Shown one piece after another: positions 24,821 through 34,448 of a DNA stretch of 64,000 nt. Both the position numbers and the translations under genes were made by a program. The stretch comes from Aliarcobacter thereius LMG 24486 (GTDB lineage Bacteria; Campylobacterota; Campylobacteria; Campylobacterales; Arcobacteraceae), in the NCBI RefSeq assembly GCF_004214815.1, contig NZ_CP035926.1, forward strand, positions 1,302,001 through 1,366,000, written 5' to 3'. Below the pieces are notes generated by a model. It was given only the letters and a program-made list of their open reading frames with translations, was not told the origin of the DNA and ran no database searches. Within the stretch, counting starts at the first letter, position 1; every line of letters begins with the position of its first letter.

Positions 24821-26177
24821 TCTTATTAACCACTCTTTCAAGCTCTTCAAATGATGTTTGACTATTATCAACCTTTTCTAAACCATCATCATACATAGTT
24901 TTAAATTCTATCTTTTTTAGATAATTCATAAACTTCTTTTTGCTAGATTTTTTATAGATTAAAGAAGATATTTTTTCATCTATAAGCAAAATCTCTGATA
25001 TACAAACTCGTTCATAATATTTTGTGAAATTACACTTTATACAAGCTTCTCCTTGGCAATATTTGCAATAAGATAAAACAAGTCTTTGTGCAAGAGAAGC
25101 TTTTAGTGATGTTGAGATTAAATATGAGTCTGCTTTTAAATCTATAAGCCTTGTAATAGTTTCTAAAGCACTATTACTATGAACTGTTGCTAAAACTAAA
25201 TGACCCGTTAAAGAAGCCTGTAAAGCAATATCTAAAGAGAATTTATCTCTAATTTCTCCAATAAATATAATATCTGGATCTTGTCTTAAAATATTTTTTA
25301 AAACAAGTTCAAAACTCAAACCTATTTTATTGTTTATAGATATTTGATTTATGGAAGATATTTTATATTCAACAGGATCTTCAACTGTAATTATTTTTTT
25401 ATTTTCACTTTTTAACTCTTGTAAAATTGAGTATAAAGTTGTAGTTTTTCCACTCCCAGTTGGTCCACTAATTAGGATTAATCCTGAATTTAATTTTAAA
25501 ATATCTCTTAATTTTGATAAAACACTCAAACTAAATCCTAAATCATTTAATGATTTATCAATATTTTTATTATCTAAAACTCTTAAAACTATTGATTCAG
25601 CTTCTATTGTTGGCATTGAAGAGAATCTAAAATCATATTTCTTCAATCCAATATCTCTTGAAAATCGACCATCTAGTGGAATTCTTGACTGTGTCATATC
25701 AAGATTACAAATAAGCTTTATATATGATGAAATAACTTTAAAAAAACTATTGCAAATACTAAAAAATATTTGTAATCTTCCATCAACTCTAAATTTAAAC
25801 AACGTAAGTTCCTCAAACTTTTCAATATGAATATCACTAGTTCTTTGTGAAACACTAAAAACAATTAATTTATCTAAAAATCTTGCTGTACTTTTACTAT
25901 CATTATTTATAAGATTTGAACTGCTTGCAAAATTAAAAAGTTCAACTCTTGTTTCAATATTTGCCAAAATAAATTCAATCTCATTTTTACAAAACTCTAC
26001 AAATTTTATATGTTTTATAAAACTATCTTTTACTTCTTCTTGATTAAAACCTTCATAAACTGCAAGTTTTATAGTAACACTATCTTCAATAATAGGCACT
26101 ATTTTATGTTTTAAGAAGACTTCTAAACCATATTTACTAAACAAAGAGTAATCTATTTTAATCTTTAAGATATTCAT
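24807..26177 (-). CDS. Type II secretion / competence ATPase, GspE-PilB family
   Basis: The 456-residue cytoplasmic ATPase powers pseudopilus assembly. It shows Walker A GPTGSGKT (about 238-245), the Asp box (TVEDPVEY), Walker B (DPDIIFIGEIRD) and the His box region (LATVHSN). A four-cysteine zinc site (CKYCQGEACIKC, near 385) is typical of the PilB/GspE group. The N1 domain is short. It lies between the M-like and F-like genes with overlapping ends, so stoichiometric expression is likely. The Campylobacter counterpart is ctsE. Confidence 0.92.
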   Translation of the reverse strand: MNILKIKIDYSLFSKYGLEVFLKHKIVPIIEDSVTIKLAVYEGFNQEEVKDSFIKHIKFVEFCKNEIEFILANIETRVELFNFASSSNLINNDSKSTARFLDKLIVFSVSQRTSDIHIEKFEELTLFKFRVDGRLQIFFSICNSFFKVISSYIKLICNLDMTQSRIPLDGRFSRDIGLKKYDFRFSSMPTIEAESIVLRVLDNKNIDKSLNDLGFSLSVLSKLRDILKLNSGLILISGPTGSGKTTTLYSILQELKSENKKIITVEDPVEYKISSINQISINNKIGLSFELVLKNILRQDPDIIFIGEIRDKFSLDIALQASLTGHLVLATVHSNSALETITRLIDLKADSYLISTSLKASLAQRLVLSYCKYCQGEACIKCNFTKYYERVCISEILLIDEKISSLIYKKSSKKKFMNYLKKIEFKTMYDDGLEKVDNSQTSFEELERVVNKNEEI

Positions 26178-26841
26178 TTTTATGTACCTTTAGTTCGATT
26201 TTATTATCTTTATCTTCAAGCCATACAATATTTTTATCTATAATATTTACTCTAAAATTATAAAAATTATCTCTATTTTTAATCCACATATCATCAATAA
26301 AAACAAAATCTCCAACTATCGCAAAAAGCGTTGGAGTTTTCTCAATAGATTCTTTATTTTTATTAGTTTTTTCTATTTTTTCTTCTTTTAAAACAATCCT
26401 ATCTTTATGGTTTTTTATATAATATTTTGATAAATCAATATTAAAATCAATAAAGTATTCATTTCCTTTATTGCTTAAAGTAAAAATATTTATTTTTGAG
26501 AAATCATTAAATCGTTCAATGTCTTCTAAAAAACTTATTAATTTATAGCTTGAACTTTTTGCAATAACTCTAATTTCATCTTTAAAATTCTCAATCTTTT
26601 GAATAAACACCTCATCTTTTAAAGCTATTTGTTCTAACTGTTTTGATATTTTTATTAACTCTTCACTATTTTTTTTATTTATTAATTTATAAAGTTCAAT
26701 AGTCTCATCTTCCTTTGCTTCTTTAATAAAATTTTCATAAGCTATTATTAGAAAAATAGTTATCAAAAGTGGAAGTAAAAACAACTCTATTTTTGTTTTT
26801 CTTTTACTATTTATATAGTTATTATTTAAAGAGTTCAACAT
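26158..26841 (-). CDS. Bitopic membrane protein, GspM/PilO-like position
   Basis: The 227-residue protein has one N-terminal membrane helix (about 18-40) followed by a coiled-coil stretch (about 45-90) and a small beta-rich domain. That is the outline of GspM/PilO assembly proteins, which link platform and ATPase parts of type II machines. Sequence similarity is too weak to name it. It overlaps the gspE-like gene by 20 bp and the L-like gene by 20 bp. The Campylobacter transformation cluster has comparable small membrane genes (ctsP/ctsX/ctsR region), but I cannot match them one to one. Confidence 0.6.
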   Translation of the reverse strand: MLNSLNNNYINSKRKTKIELFLLPLLITIFLIIAYENFIKEAKEDETIELYKLINKKNSEELIKISKQLEQIALKDEVFIQKIENFKDEIRVIAKSSSYKLISFLEDIERFNDFSKINIFTLSNKGNEYFIDFNIDLSKYYIKNHKDRIVLKEEKIEKTNKNKESIEKTPTLFAIVGDFVFIDDMWIKNRDNFYNFRVNIIDKNIVWLEDKDNKIELKVHKNEYLKD

Positions 26842-27703
26842 CTATTGTAAGCCTAAAAGTTTCTCTATCGCTTATAAAATCGATAGAACTTTGTTCTATT
26901 TTATTAAAATTATTTAAAAATTTATTGAAGTTTTCTTTACTCTTTGATTCTAAAATCATCTTCATCTGATCATATTTAAAATCTAAAATAACAATATTTA
27001 AATCATTATTCTCAATATTTTCAATTATTTTATTTAATTCATTTGTAAAACTTCTAAACTCTAACTCTTTTGATATAATTTTTGAATCTAAGTTTTTTGT
27101 ACTATTTTTCATATCTATCTCATTTTTAAAATAGATTGTTATAAAAACAACTACTAAAAAAACATATACAATATATAGAATAAAGCTATAATCTTTTGAT
27201 AAATTGATATTTTTTAAACTATTTTTATCTTTTTTATGATTTTTATATTTACTTTCATAGCTATTTTTTAAAATCTCAAGTTCATCTTTACTTAGCTCTT
27301 TTATAGAAGAGAATTCTATATTAAATTTCTTTTTCAAAAATGATAAAAGATCACTCTTATTTACATTTTTATTTAATTTATTAAAATAGAAGAGCTCTTT
27401 ATTCTTAAAAATCACAAAAAAATCATCATATATAAATAAAGAGTAATCTAAAAAGTCAAACTCTTTAAACTCTTTTAGAATAGCTTCATATTCAAAATGT
27501 TTAAATTTTTTATCTAGTATAAAAATTTGATACTCTTTTGTAATTTCAAGATAATTTATATATATTTTTTGATTTTTTTCTAAAGTAACATTATTTAGAT
27601 TTAAATTTGTAGAGATAAACTCTTTTAAGAATTTATCATTTATTTTATCTTTGACTTCTAGTTCAATGATTAGGATATCATTTATTAATGCGAAAAAAGA
27701 CAT
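26822..27703 (-). CDS. Bitopic membrane protein, GspL/PilN-like position
   Basis: The 293-residue protein has an N-terminal cytoplasmic part of about 170 residues rich in Phe, Asp and Lys. One membrane helix (172-192) and a periplasmic tail with a coiled coil (about 200-240) follow. This is the GspL or PilM-PilN arrangement. It sits first in the L-M-E-F set, where GspL-type proteins usually are. Sequence identity is not strong enough for a family name. Together with the M-like gene it probably forms the inner-membrane assembly platform of a competence system. Confidence 0.6.
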   Translation of the reverse strand: MSFFALINDILIIELEVKDKINDKFLKEFISTNLNLNNVTLEKNQKIYINYLEITKEYQIFILDKKFKHFEYEAILKEFKEFDFLDYSLFIYDDFFVIFKNKELFYFNKLNKNVNKSDLLSFLKKKFNIEFSSIKELSKDELEILKNSYESKYKNHKKDKNSLKNINLSKDYSFILYIVYVFLVVVFITIYFKNEIDMKNSTKNLDSKIISKELEFRSFTNELNKIIENIENNDLNIVILDFKYDQMKMILESKSKENFNKFLNNFNKIEQSSIDFISDRETFRLTIDVELFK

Positions 27704-27775
27704 TTTTATTCCCCTTTATAAAAACTCTTTTAAGCTTAAATAGTAAAAATACCTTTAAAGAAATTAAATATTATT

Positions 27776-28660
27776 TTAACTATTTATCTCATAGCCCATA
27801 GATTTCAATGCATCTTTATTTTTAGTCCAGTTTTTCTTTACACTTACATATAGTTCTAAAAAGCACTTTTTACCACTTAATTTCTCTATTTTTAATCTTG
27901 CTGCTTTTCCAATTCTTTTAATTGCTGTTGCATTTTGTCCAATTATCATACCTTTTTGACTATCTTTTTGAACAACAATCTTTGCATTTATAACATCAAC
28001 ATTCTCTTTTTCTTCTATTTTATTTACAACTACATCTGTTTCATATGGAATTTCATCACTAATATTTTCAAAAATAGCTTCTCTTATAAACTCTTTATAT
28101 ATATCTCTTAAATGTTCATCTGTCATTATTTCAGGATCATATAAATAAGGATGTTCTGGAAGATATTTTACAACTACATCTAAAATATCACTCTTTTTTG
28201 TAGCTTTTTTAATAGAAATTGGAATTAAAGCTTCATAATTATCACTATATTTTTCATACTCTTTTAATTTCACAATTAATTCATTATTATTTATAAAATC
28301 TATTTTTGTAAGAAGTAAGATATGTTTTACACCTTTTTTATTCTTTTCAAGGAAATTTTCATAATATTTCAAACTATCAGTTACAGGAGCTAAAAAGAGT
28401 ATTAAATCACAATCTCCCATAGCTTTTAGTGCTTCTTCTAGCATAAATTGATTTAGAAGTTTTTCAGTTTCGTGAAGTCCTGGAGTATCTACAAATATTA
28501 TTTGATCATCTTCATGCATAACTATAATATTTGATCTCTTTCTTGTAGCATTTGCTTTGTGTGAAACCATAGCTATTTTTTCACCTACAAGCCAATTTAA
28601 AAGAGAACTTTTTCCAGCATTTGGTCTTCCAATTACTGAAACATATCCGCATTTTGTCAT
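27776..28660 (-). CDS. era: GTPase Era
   Basis: Era is an essential GTPase that binds the 3' end of 16S rRNA and helps 30S maturation. The 294-residue protein has G1 GRPNAGKSS (11-19), G3 DTPGLHE, G4 TKID and a C-terminal KH domain with KGMIIGQNATAIKRIG. All parts are complete. The RBS AAAGGTAAAT lies just before ATG 28660. It follows comM by 52 bp and precedes the competence-like genes by 72 bp. Confidence 0.97.
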   Translation of the reverse strand: MTKCGYVSVIGRPNAGKSSLLNWLVGEKIAMVSHKANATRKRSNIIVMHEDDQIIFVDTPGLHETEKLLNQFMLEEALKAMGDCDLILFLAPVTDSLKYYENFLEKNKKGVKHILLLTKIDFINNNELIVKLKEYEKYSDNYEALIPISIKKATKKSDILDVVVKYLPEHPYLYDPEIMTDEHLRDIYKEFIREAIFENISDEIPYETDVVVNKIEEKENVDVINAKIVVQKDSQKGMIIGQNATAIKRIGKAARLKIEKLSGKKCFLELYVSVKKNWTKNKDALKSMGYEINS

Positions 28661-28712
28661 ATATTTACCTTTTATTTTTTAATTAATCTTAAATTATACT
28701 CAAATTTTCTTT

Positions 28713-30224
28713 TTATCTTCTTCTAAAATTTAAACTCCTTAATAAATCACTTTTTGTAATTAATTCATTATCATTTATATCAGCTATTGTTCTTGCTACT
28801 TTTAAAACTTTATTTATACTTCTAAATGATAAAGAGTAGTTAATTCTTGCTTTTTCAAGAATATCTTTACTTTCATTATCTAGCAAACAATATTTTTTGA
28901 TATCTTCATCACTTAATTTACCATTTAAATCTTTTTGTCCTCTTTGTTTTTGTATTTTAAATACTTTAATTACAGTTTGATGCAACTCTTTAGAACTTAC
29001 AATATTTTTGTTGTCTTTAAAGCTATCATTCATAGTTACATATAAATCAATCCTATCTAAAAATGGTTCACTCAATCTATTTTTATATCTTTGTATCTCA
29101 AAATCATTACATCTACACTCTTTTACACTTGAAAGTTTATTTCCACAAGGACAAGGATTTAATGCTGCTACAAAAGTAAATTTTGTTTCATAAACTATTT
29201 TACTATTTACTCTTGATATTAATATTTTATTATCTTCTAAAGGTTCTCTTAATGCTTCTAAAACACTACTTGGGAAATGTGGAAGTTCATCAAAAAATAG
29301 TATCCCATTGTTTGCTAAAGCTACTTCTCCCATTTTTGCATTTGAACTTCCACCTCCAAAGATAGAAGATTTTGTTGAACTATGATGAGGATTTCGAAAA
29401 GCTCTTATTGGAGAAAAGTCAACTTCTTTAAAATCAAGTGCTTGTAGCTTTGCTTTTTCAAGTATCTCTTCTTGATCCATAGGCGTTAAGATATATTGTA
29501 ATCTTTTTGCAATCATTGATTTTCCACAACCAGGACTTCCTTCCATTAAAAGATTGTGATTTCCTGCTGCACATATCAAAGCTGCATATTTAGCCATATC
29601 TTGTCCTAAAACATCAGAAAAATCATCTTTATATACTTCATCATAAAAATATTTTTTATTTTCTAGTTCAAAAACTTTATATTCAAATATTTTAGTATTA
29701 AATATAAATTGTTCTTTTGTATTGCTTTTTATAAACTCTATTGCTTTATTTAAATTGTCTGCTACATATATTTTTATATTTGGTATATTTGCTAATTTTT
29801 CTGCACTCTCTTTACAAACTAAAACTTTTTTTAACAATCCTTTTTTTGCCAAAGATAATACAATTGGGAAAATATGGCTTGTATCTTTTATAGTTCCATC
29901 CAATGCTAATTCTCCAAAAAAGAAAATATCATCAAAATCAATTTTATTTTCATTAAAAAATACAATCTGTAAAGCAATTGATAAATCAAAATGTGTACCT
30001 TTTTTATTTAATTCACTAGGAGATAGATTTATTGTTATTTTTAATGGTGGAAATTTAAAATCATTCAATAATAAAGCTGATTTTACTCTATCTTTTGATT
30101 CATTAATACTTGTACTAACCATACCAACAATCGTAAAGCTAGGCATTCCTTTTGTAAAACTAGCTTCTACATCAATAACTGTAGCTTCTATTGTATCAAG
30201 TGCTGCTGATTTTATAATTTTCAT
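28713..30224 (-). CDS. comM: ComM/YifB-family AAA+ helicase (Mg chelatase-like)
   Basis: The 503-residue protein has a Lon-like N-terminal domain (1-165), the AAA+ core with Walker A EGSPGCGKSM and Walker B GILFFDELPHF, a cysteine cluster (CPCGNKLSSVKECRCNDFE) and the Mg-chelatase C-terminal domain ending in SLNFRRR. ComM in Vibrio is a branch-migration helicase that extends heteroduplex during natural transformation. Its position ahead of the secretion/competence-like genes fits that role. Length and motifs are complete. Confidence 0.94.
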   Translation of the reverse strand: MKIIKSAALDTIEATVIDVEASFTKGMPSFTIVGMVSTSINESKDRVKSALLLNDFKFPPLKITINLSPSELNKKGTHFDLSIALQIVFFNENKIDFDDIFFFGELALDGTIKDTSHIFPIVLSLAKKGLLKKVLVCKESAEKLANIPNIKIYVADNLNKAIEFIKSNTKEQFIFNTKIFEYKVFELENKKYFYDEVYKDDFSDVLGQDMAKYAALICAAGNHNLLMEGSPGCGKSMIAKRLQYILTPMDQEEILEKAKLQALDFKEVDFSPIRAFRNPHHSSTKSSIFGGGSSNAKMGEVALANNGILFFDELPHFPSSVLEALREPLEDNKILISRVNSKIVYETKFTFVAALNPCPCGNKLSSVKECRCNDFEIQRYKNRLSEPFLDRIDLYVTMNDSFKDNKNIVSSKELHQTVIKVFKIQKQRGQKDLNGKLSDEDIKKYCLLDNESKDILEKARINYSLSFRSINKVLKVARTIADINDNELITKSDLLRSLNFRRR

Positions 30225-30402
30225 TTTTTGTTCTTTGTGCTTTTTCTTATTCTACTCTATTTAAAAGTTATTTGCAAAAAATAGTTATTTTTTATTTATA
30301 CATTTTGGATTTTATTAAAAGAAGTAACAAGTAAATAAAGATATTATAAGAGAAGCAAATTTTTATTTGTTTATTAATATTTTATAAAGATTGGAATTTT
30401 AT

Positions 30403-30777
30403 ATGAAAAATAGCTTAGAAGCTTGTCCTCAATGTGAACACTTAATACTAAATAGAATGGGAACAATTTGCCCAAAATGTGGATATACCAAAGGATATTT
30501 TAATGGAGAAAAAAGAAGAAAAGCTTATGCAAAACTATTTGCATTAAATGTTTTTGCACCATTTATCTCTATTTTTACAATAATTTTTGCACAAATATCA
30601 ATATATAGCTTTATTATTGGAGTTATTTTATCAATTTATATCTCTTATAAATCATTTCCACTTAGATTTTCTAATGTTTTTTCAAATAACTTTGAAAAAT
30701 TCTTTTTTTTATCTCTTTGGAGTTTTGTAAATATATTTTTGATAGTTTTAATTATAAATATTATTAGTAAGTTTTAA
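30403..30777 (+). CDS. Zinc-ribbon membrane protein of unknown function
   Basis: The 124-residue protein starts with a double CxxC ribbon (CPQCEHLILNRMGTICPKCGY) and ends with two or three hydrophobic segments (about 45-65, 68-85 and 100-124). I start at ATG 30403, with GGAA eight bases upstream; an in-frame TTG at 30391 would add four residues. It is divergent from comM and convergent with def. Membrane proteins with such ribbons are common, and the role is unknown. Confidence 0.7.
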   Translation: MKNSLEACPQCEHLILNRMGTICPKCGYTKGYFNGEKRRKAYAKLFALNVFAPFISIFTIIFAQISIYSFIIGVILSIYISYKSFPLRFSNVFSNNFEKFFFLSLWSFVNIFLIVLIINIISKF

Positions 30778-30787
30778 AGCTAAAAGA

Positions 30788-31306
30788 TTAACTTCTTTTG
30801 GCTTTTTGTTTTGATTTCCACTCTTTTTCAAATTTCTGTCTTTTTATAAAAGATAGGTTTTCTATAAATACATGTCCACTCAAGTGTTCCATTTCGTGTT
30901 GCCAAGCAACAGCTAAAAAATCTTCATACTCTTTAATCTGTTTTTCACCATATCTATTATAAAACTCAACAACAATATGTTTTGCTCTTTTTATATTTTC
31001 ATAATAACCTGGAATACTTAAACAACCTTCTTGATTGATTTGTACACCATCTTTATGTGTTATAACTGGATTTATAACCTCTATTAAATCTGCTTTGTCT
31101 TGTATATCATCTTCATTTACAAGATTAATGATTAAAACATTAAGTGGAACTGCAACTTGAATAGCAGCTAAACCAACACCTGATGAAGCTATCATAGTAT
31201 CGTACATATCATCTAAAAGAGTATGAAGTTCATTGTCAAACTTCATAACATCTTCTGATTTTGTTCTAAGTAATTTATTTGGATAAGTAATTATTTCTCT
31301 AATCAT
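30788..31306 (-). CDS. def: Peptide deformylase
   Basis: Def removes the formyl group from the N-terminal methionine of new proteins. The 172-residue metalloenzyme shows motif 1 GVGLAAIQ, motif 2 EGCLS and motif 3 HEMEH, which together bind the catalytic iron or zinc. It is complete. It begins 8 bp after clpP and ends 11 bp before the convergent zinc-ribbon gene. The tig-clpP-def order joins nascent-chain folding, proteolysis and processing. Confidence 0.97.
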   Translation of the reverse strand: MIREIITYPNKLLRTKSEDVMKFDNELHTLLDDMYDTMIASSGVGLAAIQVAVPLNVLIINLVNEDDIQDKADLIEVINPVITHKDGVQINQEGCLSIPGYYENIKRAKHIVVEFYNRYGEKQIKEYEDFLAVAWQHEMEHLSGHVFIENLSFIKRQKFEKEWKSKQKAKRS

Positions 31307-31314
31307 ATTTAGTC

Positions 31315-31902
31315 TTAATTATGTTTTTCAATAACCTTATCAATCAATCCATAAGAACAAGCTTCTTCCGCACTCATAAAATTATCTCTATCTGTATCTT
31401 TTTCAATAGTTTCAATCTTTTGACCTGTTTGAGAAGCAAGAATAGCATTTAATGTATCTTTTAATCTTTGAATCTCTTTAGCTTGAATTTGAATATCAGT
31501 AGCTTGTCCTCTAGCTCCACCTAAAGGTTGGTGAATCATGATTCTTGAATTTGGTAAAGAGTATCTTTTCCCTTTTGTTCCACTACTTAATAAAAATGCT
31601 CCCATAGAGGCAGCTTGTCCAATACAAATTGTACAAACATCAGGTTTAATATAGTTCATTGTATCAAAAATCGACATTCCTGAAGTCACAACTCCTCCTG
31701 GAGAGTTTATATATAAATATATATCTTTTTCAGGATCTTCTGCTTCTAAGAATAAAAGTTGAGCTACTACTGTTGAAGCAACAGCATCATTTATCTCACC
31801 ACTTAACATGATAATTCTATCTTTAAGAAGTCTTGAATAAATATCGTAACTTCTCTCTCCTCGACCTGTTTTTTCAACTACATATGGTATATAACTCATC
31901 AT
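31315..31902 (-). CDS. clpP: ATP-dependent Clp protease proteolytic subunit
   Basis: The 195-residue serine peptidase forms the two-ring ClpP chamber that works with Clp ATPases. The catalytic Ser is in [14 protein letters not shown], the His in [11 protein letters not shown] and the Asp in the TDRDNFMS segment. The N-terminal [27 protein letters not shown] is typical. Two ATGs are adjacent (MMSY). It lies 11 bp after tig on the same transcript. Confidence 0.97.
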   Translation of the reverse strand: MMSYIPYVVEKTGRGERSYDIYSRLLKDRIIMLSGEINDAVASTVVAQLLFLEAEDPEKDIYLYINSPGGVVTSGMSIFDTMNYIKPDVCTICIGQAASMGAFLLSSGTKGKRYSLPNSRIMIHQPLGGARGQATDIQIQAKEIQRLKDTLNAILASQTGQKIETIEKDTDRDNFMSAEEACSYGLIDKVIEKHN

Positions 31903-31913
31903 CTATCCTAAAA

Positions 31914-33212
31914 TTATTTTGCTTTCTCATCAAAAAGTTTAGATAAAACTTTCTCTTCTATAATTGACATTTTAATAGCTGGTAAATATCCTGCTTCTTG
32001 ATATTGTTTAATAACTTCTTGTGGATTTTGACCCATTTGAAGTGCTTCAAAATATAAAACCTGAGAAACTTCTTGATCACTTACTTCAATTTTTTCAGCT
32101 TTTGCTAATGCATCAATAATAAATGTTGCTTTTACAGAGTTACTAGCTTCTTCTTTAAGCTCTTCTCTTATTTTTTCAACTTTACTTGCATCTTCTTTTA
32201 ACTCATTTATTTCAGCTTCACTCATAGCTCTAATTTTATTATTTAGTGCATAATTAATCTCTTGCTCAACTATTGTTTTTGGTAAAGCAAATTTAATCTC
32301 TTTAATTAATTTCTCAATAAACTTAGGTTTTAAATCTTCTCTATAATATGTAGCTTTTTCAGTTGCACTTAATTGCTCTTTAATTTTATCTCTTAACATA
32401 TCAATTGTTGCATCTTTTTCATTTGGAAGCATTTGTTTAGCAAATTCATCTGTTAATTCTCCAGCAACTCTTTCTTGAATTTCATGAAGTTTTACTTTAA
32501 ATACTGCTTCTTTTCCTGCTAAATCTTTAGCTTGGTATTCAGCTGGAAATGATACAACTACATCTTTTTCTTCATCATATTTCATTCCAATAACTTGTTC
32601 CTCAAATCCAGGAATAAATGAATTTGAACCAACTTGTAAAGGATATTTCTCTGCTTTTCCACCTTCAAAAGCAATATTATCAACAAATCCTTCAAAATCA
32701 ATTACTGCATAATCTCCAGATTTTACAGCTCTTTTTCTTGAAATTTTTGTTAAAGGTGCTGATTGACTAGCAATTTCTTCAATTCTCTCATCTATCTTTT
32801 TTGCTGCAACTTCAATAGCTTTTACAGCAGGAACTAGTTTTTTATAATCTCCAAGCTCAATTTTTGGAGTTGTTGCAACTGAAATCTCAATTTCAATATC
32901 ACCATTATCTTTTTTATCAAATTTAGTAATACTTGGCTCTCCAACTAAATCACTACTTTTAACATCTAACTCTTTTAATCCACCATTTAAAACTTCTCTA
33001 ATAGCTTCACCTTGTGCATCTTCTTGTAACTTATCTGCATATCTTTGTTTTACAACATTTACAGGAACTTTTCCTTTTCTAAAACCTTGAATATTCATTG
33101 TTTTTGCAGCTTCTTTTGCTACTTTATCAAGATTTTTTTCTATCTGTTCTTTTTTTAATGTTGCAGTTATTTCGATATTTGCTTCATCTAATCTGTTTGT
33201 CTTAAATTCCAT
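31914..33212 (-). CDS. tig: Trigger factor
   Basis: The 432-residue ribosome-associated chaperone and peptidyl-prolyl isomerase has the ribosome-binding segment QGFRKGKVP, the FKBP-like domain (about 150-235, GDYAVIDFEGFVDN, FIPGFEEQVIGMK) and the helical C-terminal chaperone domain. I start at ATG 33212 (MEFKTNRLDEAN) because GGAGT lies 8 bases upstream; the frame is open to 33233 without support. It opens the tig-clpP-def operon. Confidence 0.95.
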   Translation of the reverse strand: MEFKTNRLDEANIEITATLKKEQIEKNLDKVAKEAAKTMNIQGFRKGKVPVNVVKQRYADKLQEDAQGEAIREVLNGGLKELDVKSSDLVGEPSITKFDKKDNGDIEIEISVATTPKIELGDYKKLVPAVKAIEVAAKKIDERIEEIASQSAPLTKISRKRAVKSGDYAVIDFEGFVDNIAFEGGKAEKYPLQVGSNSFIPGFEEQVIGMKYDEEKDVVVSFPAEYQAKDLAGKEAVFKVKLHEIQERVAGELTDEFAKQMLPNEKDATIDMLRDKIKEQLSATEKATYYREDLKPKFIEKLIKEIKFALPKTIVEQEINYALNNKIRAMSEAEINELKEDASKVEKIREELKEEASNSVKATFIIDALAKAEKIEVSDQEVSQVLYFEALQMGQNPQEVIKQYQEAGYLPAIKMSIIEEKVLSKLFDEKAK

Positions 33213-33311
33213 TAAGTTTACTCCGAATTTCAAATTTAGAGAATAGTTTATCTAAAAAACAATAAGTGTTTTATTAAAAGTTTTTATTTTATGAGTAATT
33301 GAGAAAGAAGA

Positions 33312-34448
33312 TTAATAATCTTTTGACTTTCTCATTTGCAGTAGTTCTTTTTGTACAGAGATATTTACATTTTCATTTGCCTCGAAATTCAAAGCAAAAT
33401 TTCTTCCATCATAATCAACAGAATTTAAAATAATTTTTAAAGCTTCTAGTCTTGATAGATGTTTATCATCACTTCTTACAATATGCCAAGGAGCACTTCT
33501 TGAGCTAGTTCTTTTTAGCATCTCATATTTCTTTTCTGAAAATTCATCCCATAGATCTTGAGCTTGCATATCAACTTCAGAAAACTTCCACTGTCTTAAA
33601 GGATCGTTTACTCTTCTATCAAATCTTCTTTTTTGTTCCTCTTTAGAAACAGAAAAATATAATTTGATTAATATCATTCCTTGTCTTACTAAATCTTGTT
33701 CAAAATTTACAATATCTTCCATAAATATTTCATGTTCTTCAGCTGTACAAAAACCAAAAACTGGCTCAACCATTGCTCTGTTATACCAAGATCTATCAAA
33801 TAAAACTATCTCTCCACCTGTTGGGAAATGTTCTACATATCTTTGCATAAACCATTGATTTTTTTGTGTTTCTGTTGGTTTTCCAAGAGCTACTATTCTA
33901 TAATGCTTATTATTCATATATCTAGTAATTCTTCTTATTGCCCCACCTTTTCCTGAAGCATCTCTTCCTTCAAATATAATAATCATTCTTTTATTTACTT
34001 TTTCAAGCCAATCTTGAAGTTTTATTAACTCTATTTGATAAGGTTTTAAATCTTGAAGATCATATATTTTTTGAATACCATCAACTAAAATATCATGATT
34101 TAATTTTTTATAATCTTTTAAAATAGATTTTAAAAAACTATTTTCTTCTTTTAATTTTTTTAATTCTTCACTAGAACTACTATTTATATTCTTTATTATA
34201 GGTTTTTTCTCTTCTTGTTTTAAGTTTATAGTATCAATTTTTTTCATAATAGTAGCTCTAAAACTTTCTATTAATACTTTTGCATCTTTTAAAGTAATAT
34301 TATCTCTTTTTTCATATCCTAAAACTTTGACATATCTTTTTTTATCATATTGAAATCTTGCTATATATTTTTTTCCAAAAGTTGGATGTGGCTCTTTTGA
34401 AACATATAGTCCACTATGATTTGTTATATCAAAGTCGCTCAAAGTCAT
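33312..34448 (-). CDS. ppk2: Polyphosphate kinase 2, copy A
   Basis: PPK2 enzymes transfer phosphate between polyphosphate and nucleotides, usually making GTP or ATP. The 378-residue protein has Walker A FEGRDASGKGG (about 160-170), the lid motif and Walker B FDRSWYNRA, and late motifs RQWKFSEVD and WHIVRSDDK. An N-terminal extension of about 120 residues is unusual for the core domain. Its start overlaps the stop of copy B by four bases. Substrate preference (class I, II or III) cannot be read by eye. Confidence 0.92.
   Translation of the reverse strand: MTLSDFDITNHSGLYVSKEPHPTFGKKYIARFQYDKKRYVKVLGYEKRDNITLKDAKVLIESFRATIMKKIDTINLKQEEKKPIIKNINSSSSEELKKLKEENSFLKSILKDYKKLNHDILVDGIQKIYDLQDLKPYQIELIKLQDWLEKVNKRMIIIFEGRDASGKGGAIRRITRYMNNKHYRIVALGKPTETQKNQWFMQRYVEHFPTGGEIVLFDRSWYNRAMVEPVFGFCTAEEHEIFMEDIVNFEQDLVRQGMILIKLYFSVSKEEQKRRFDRRVNDPLRQWKFSEVDMQAQDLWDEFSEKKYEMLKRTSSRSAPWHIVRSDDKHLSRLEALKIILNSVDYDGRNFALNFEANENVNISVQKELLQMRKSKDY

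Noticed and set aside
25351-25830. 159-codon open frame antisense to the gspE-like gene
   Set aside because: The opposite strand codes for the AAA ATPase core without interruption.
29722-30264. 180-codon open frame antisense to comM
   Set aside because: It is a shadow of a complete core gene with no motif and no conserved pattern.
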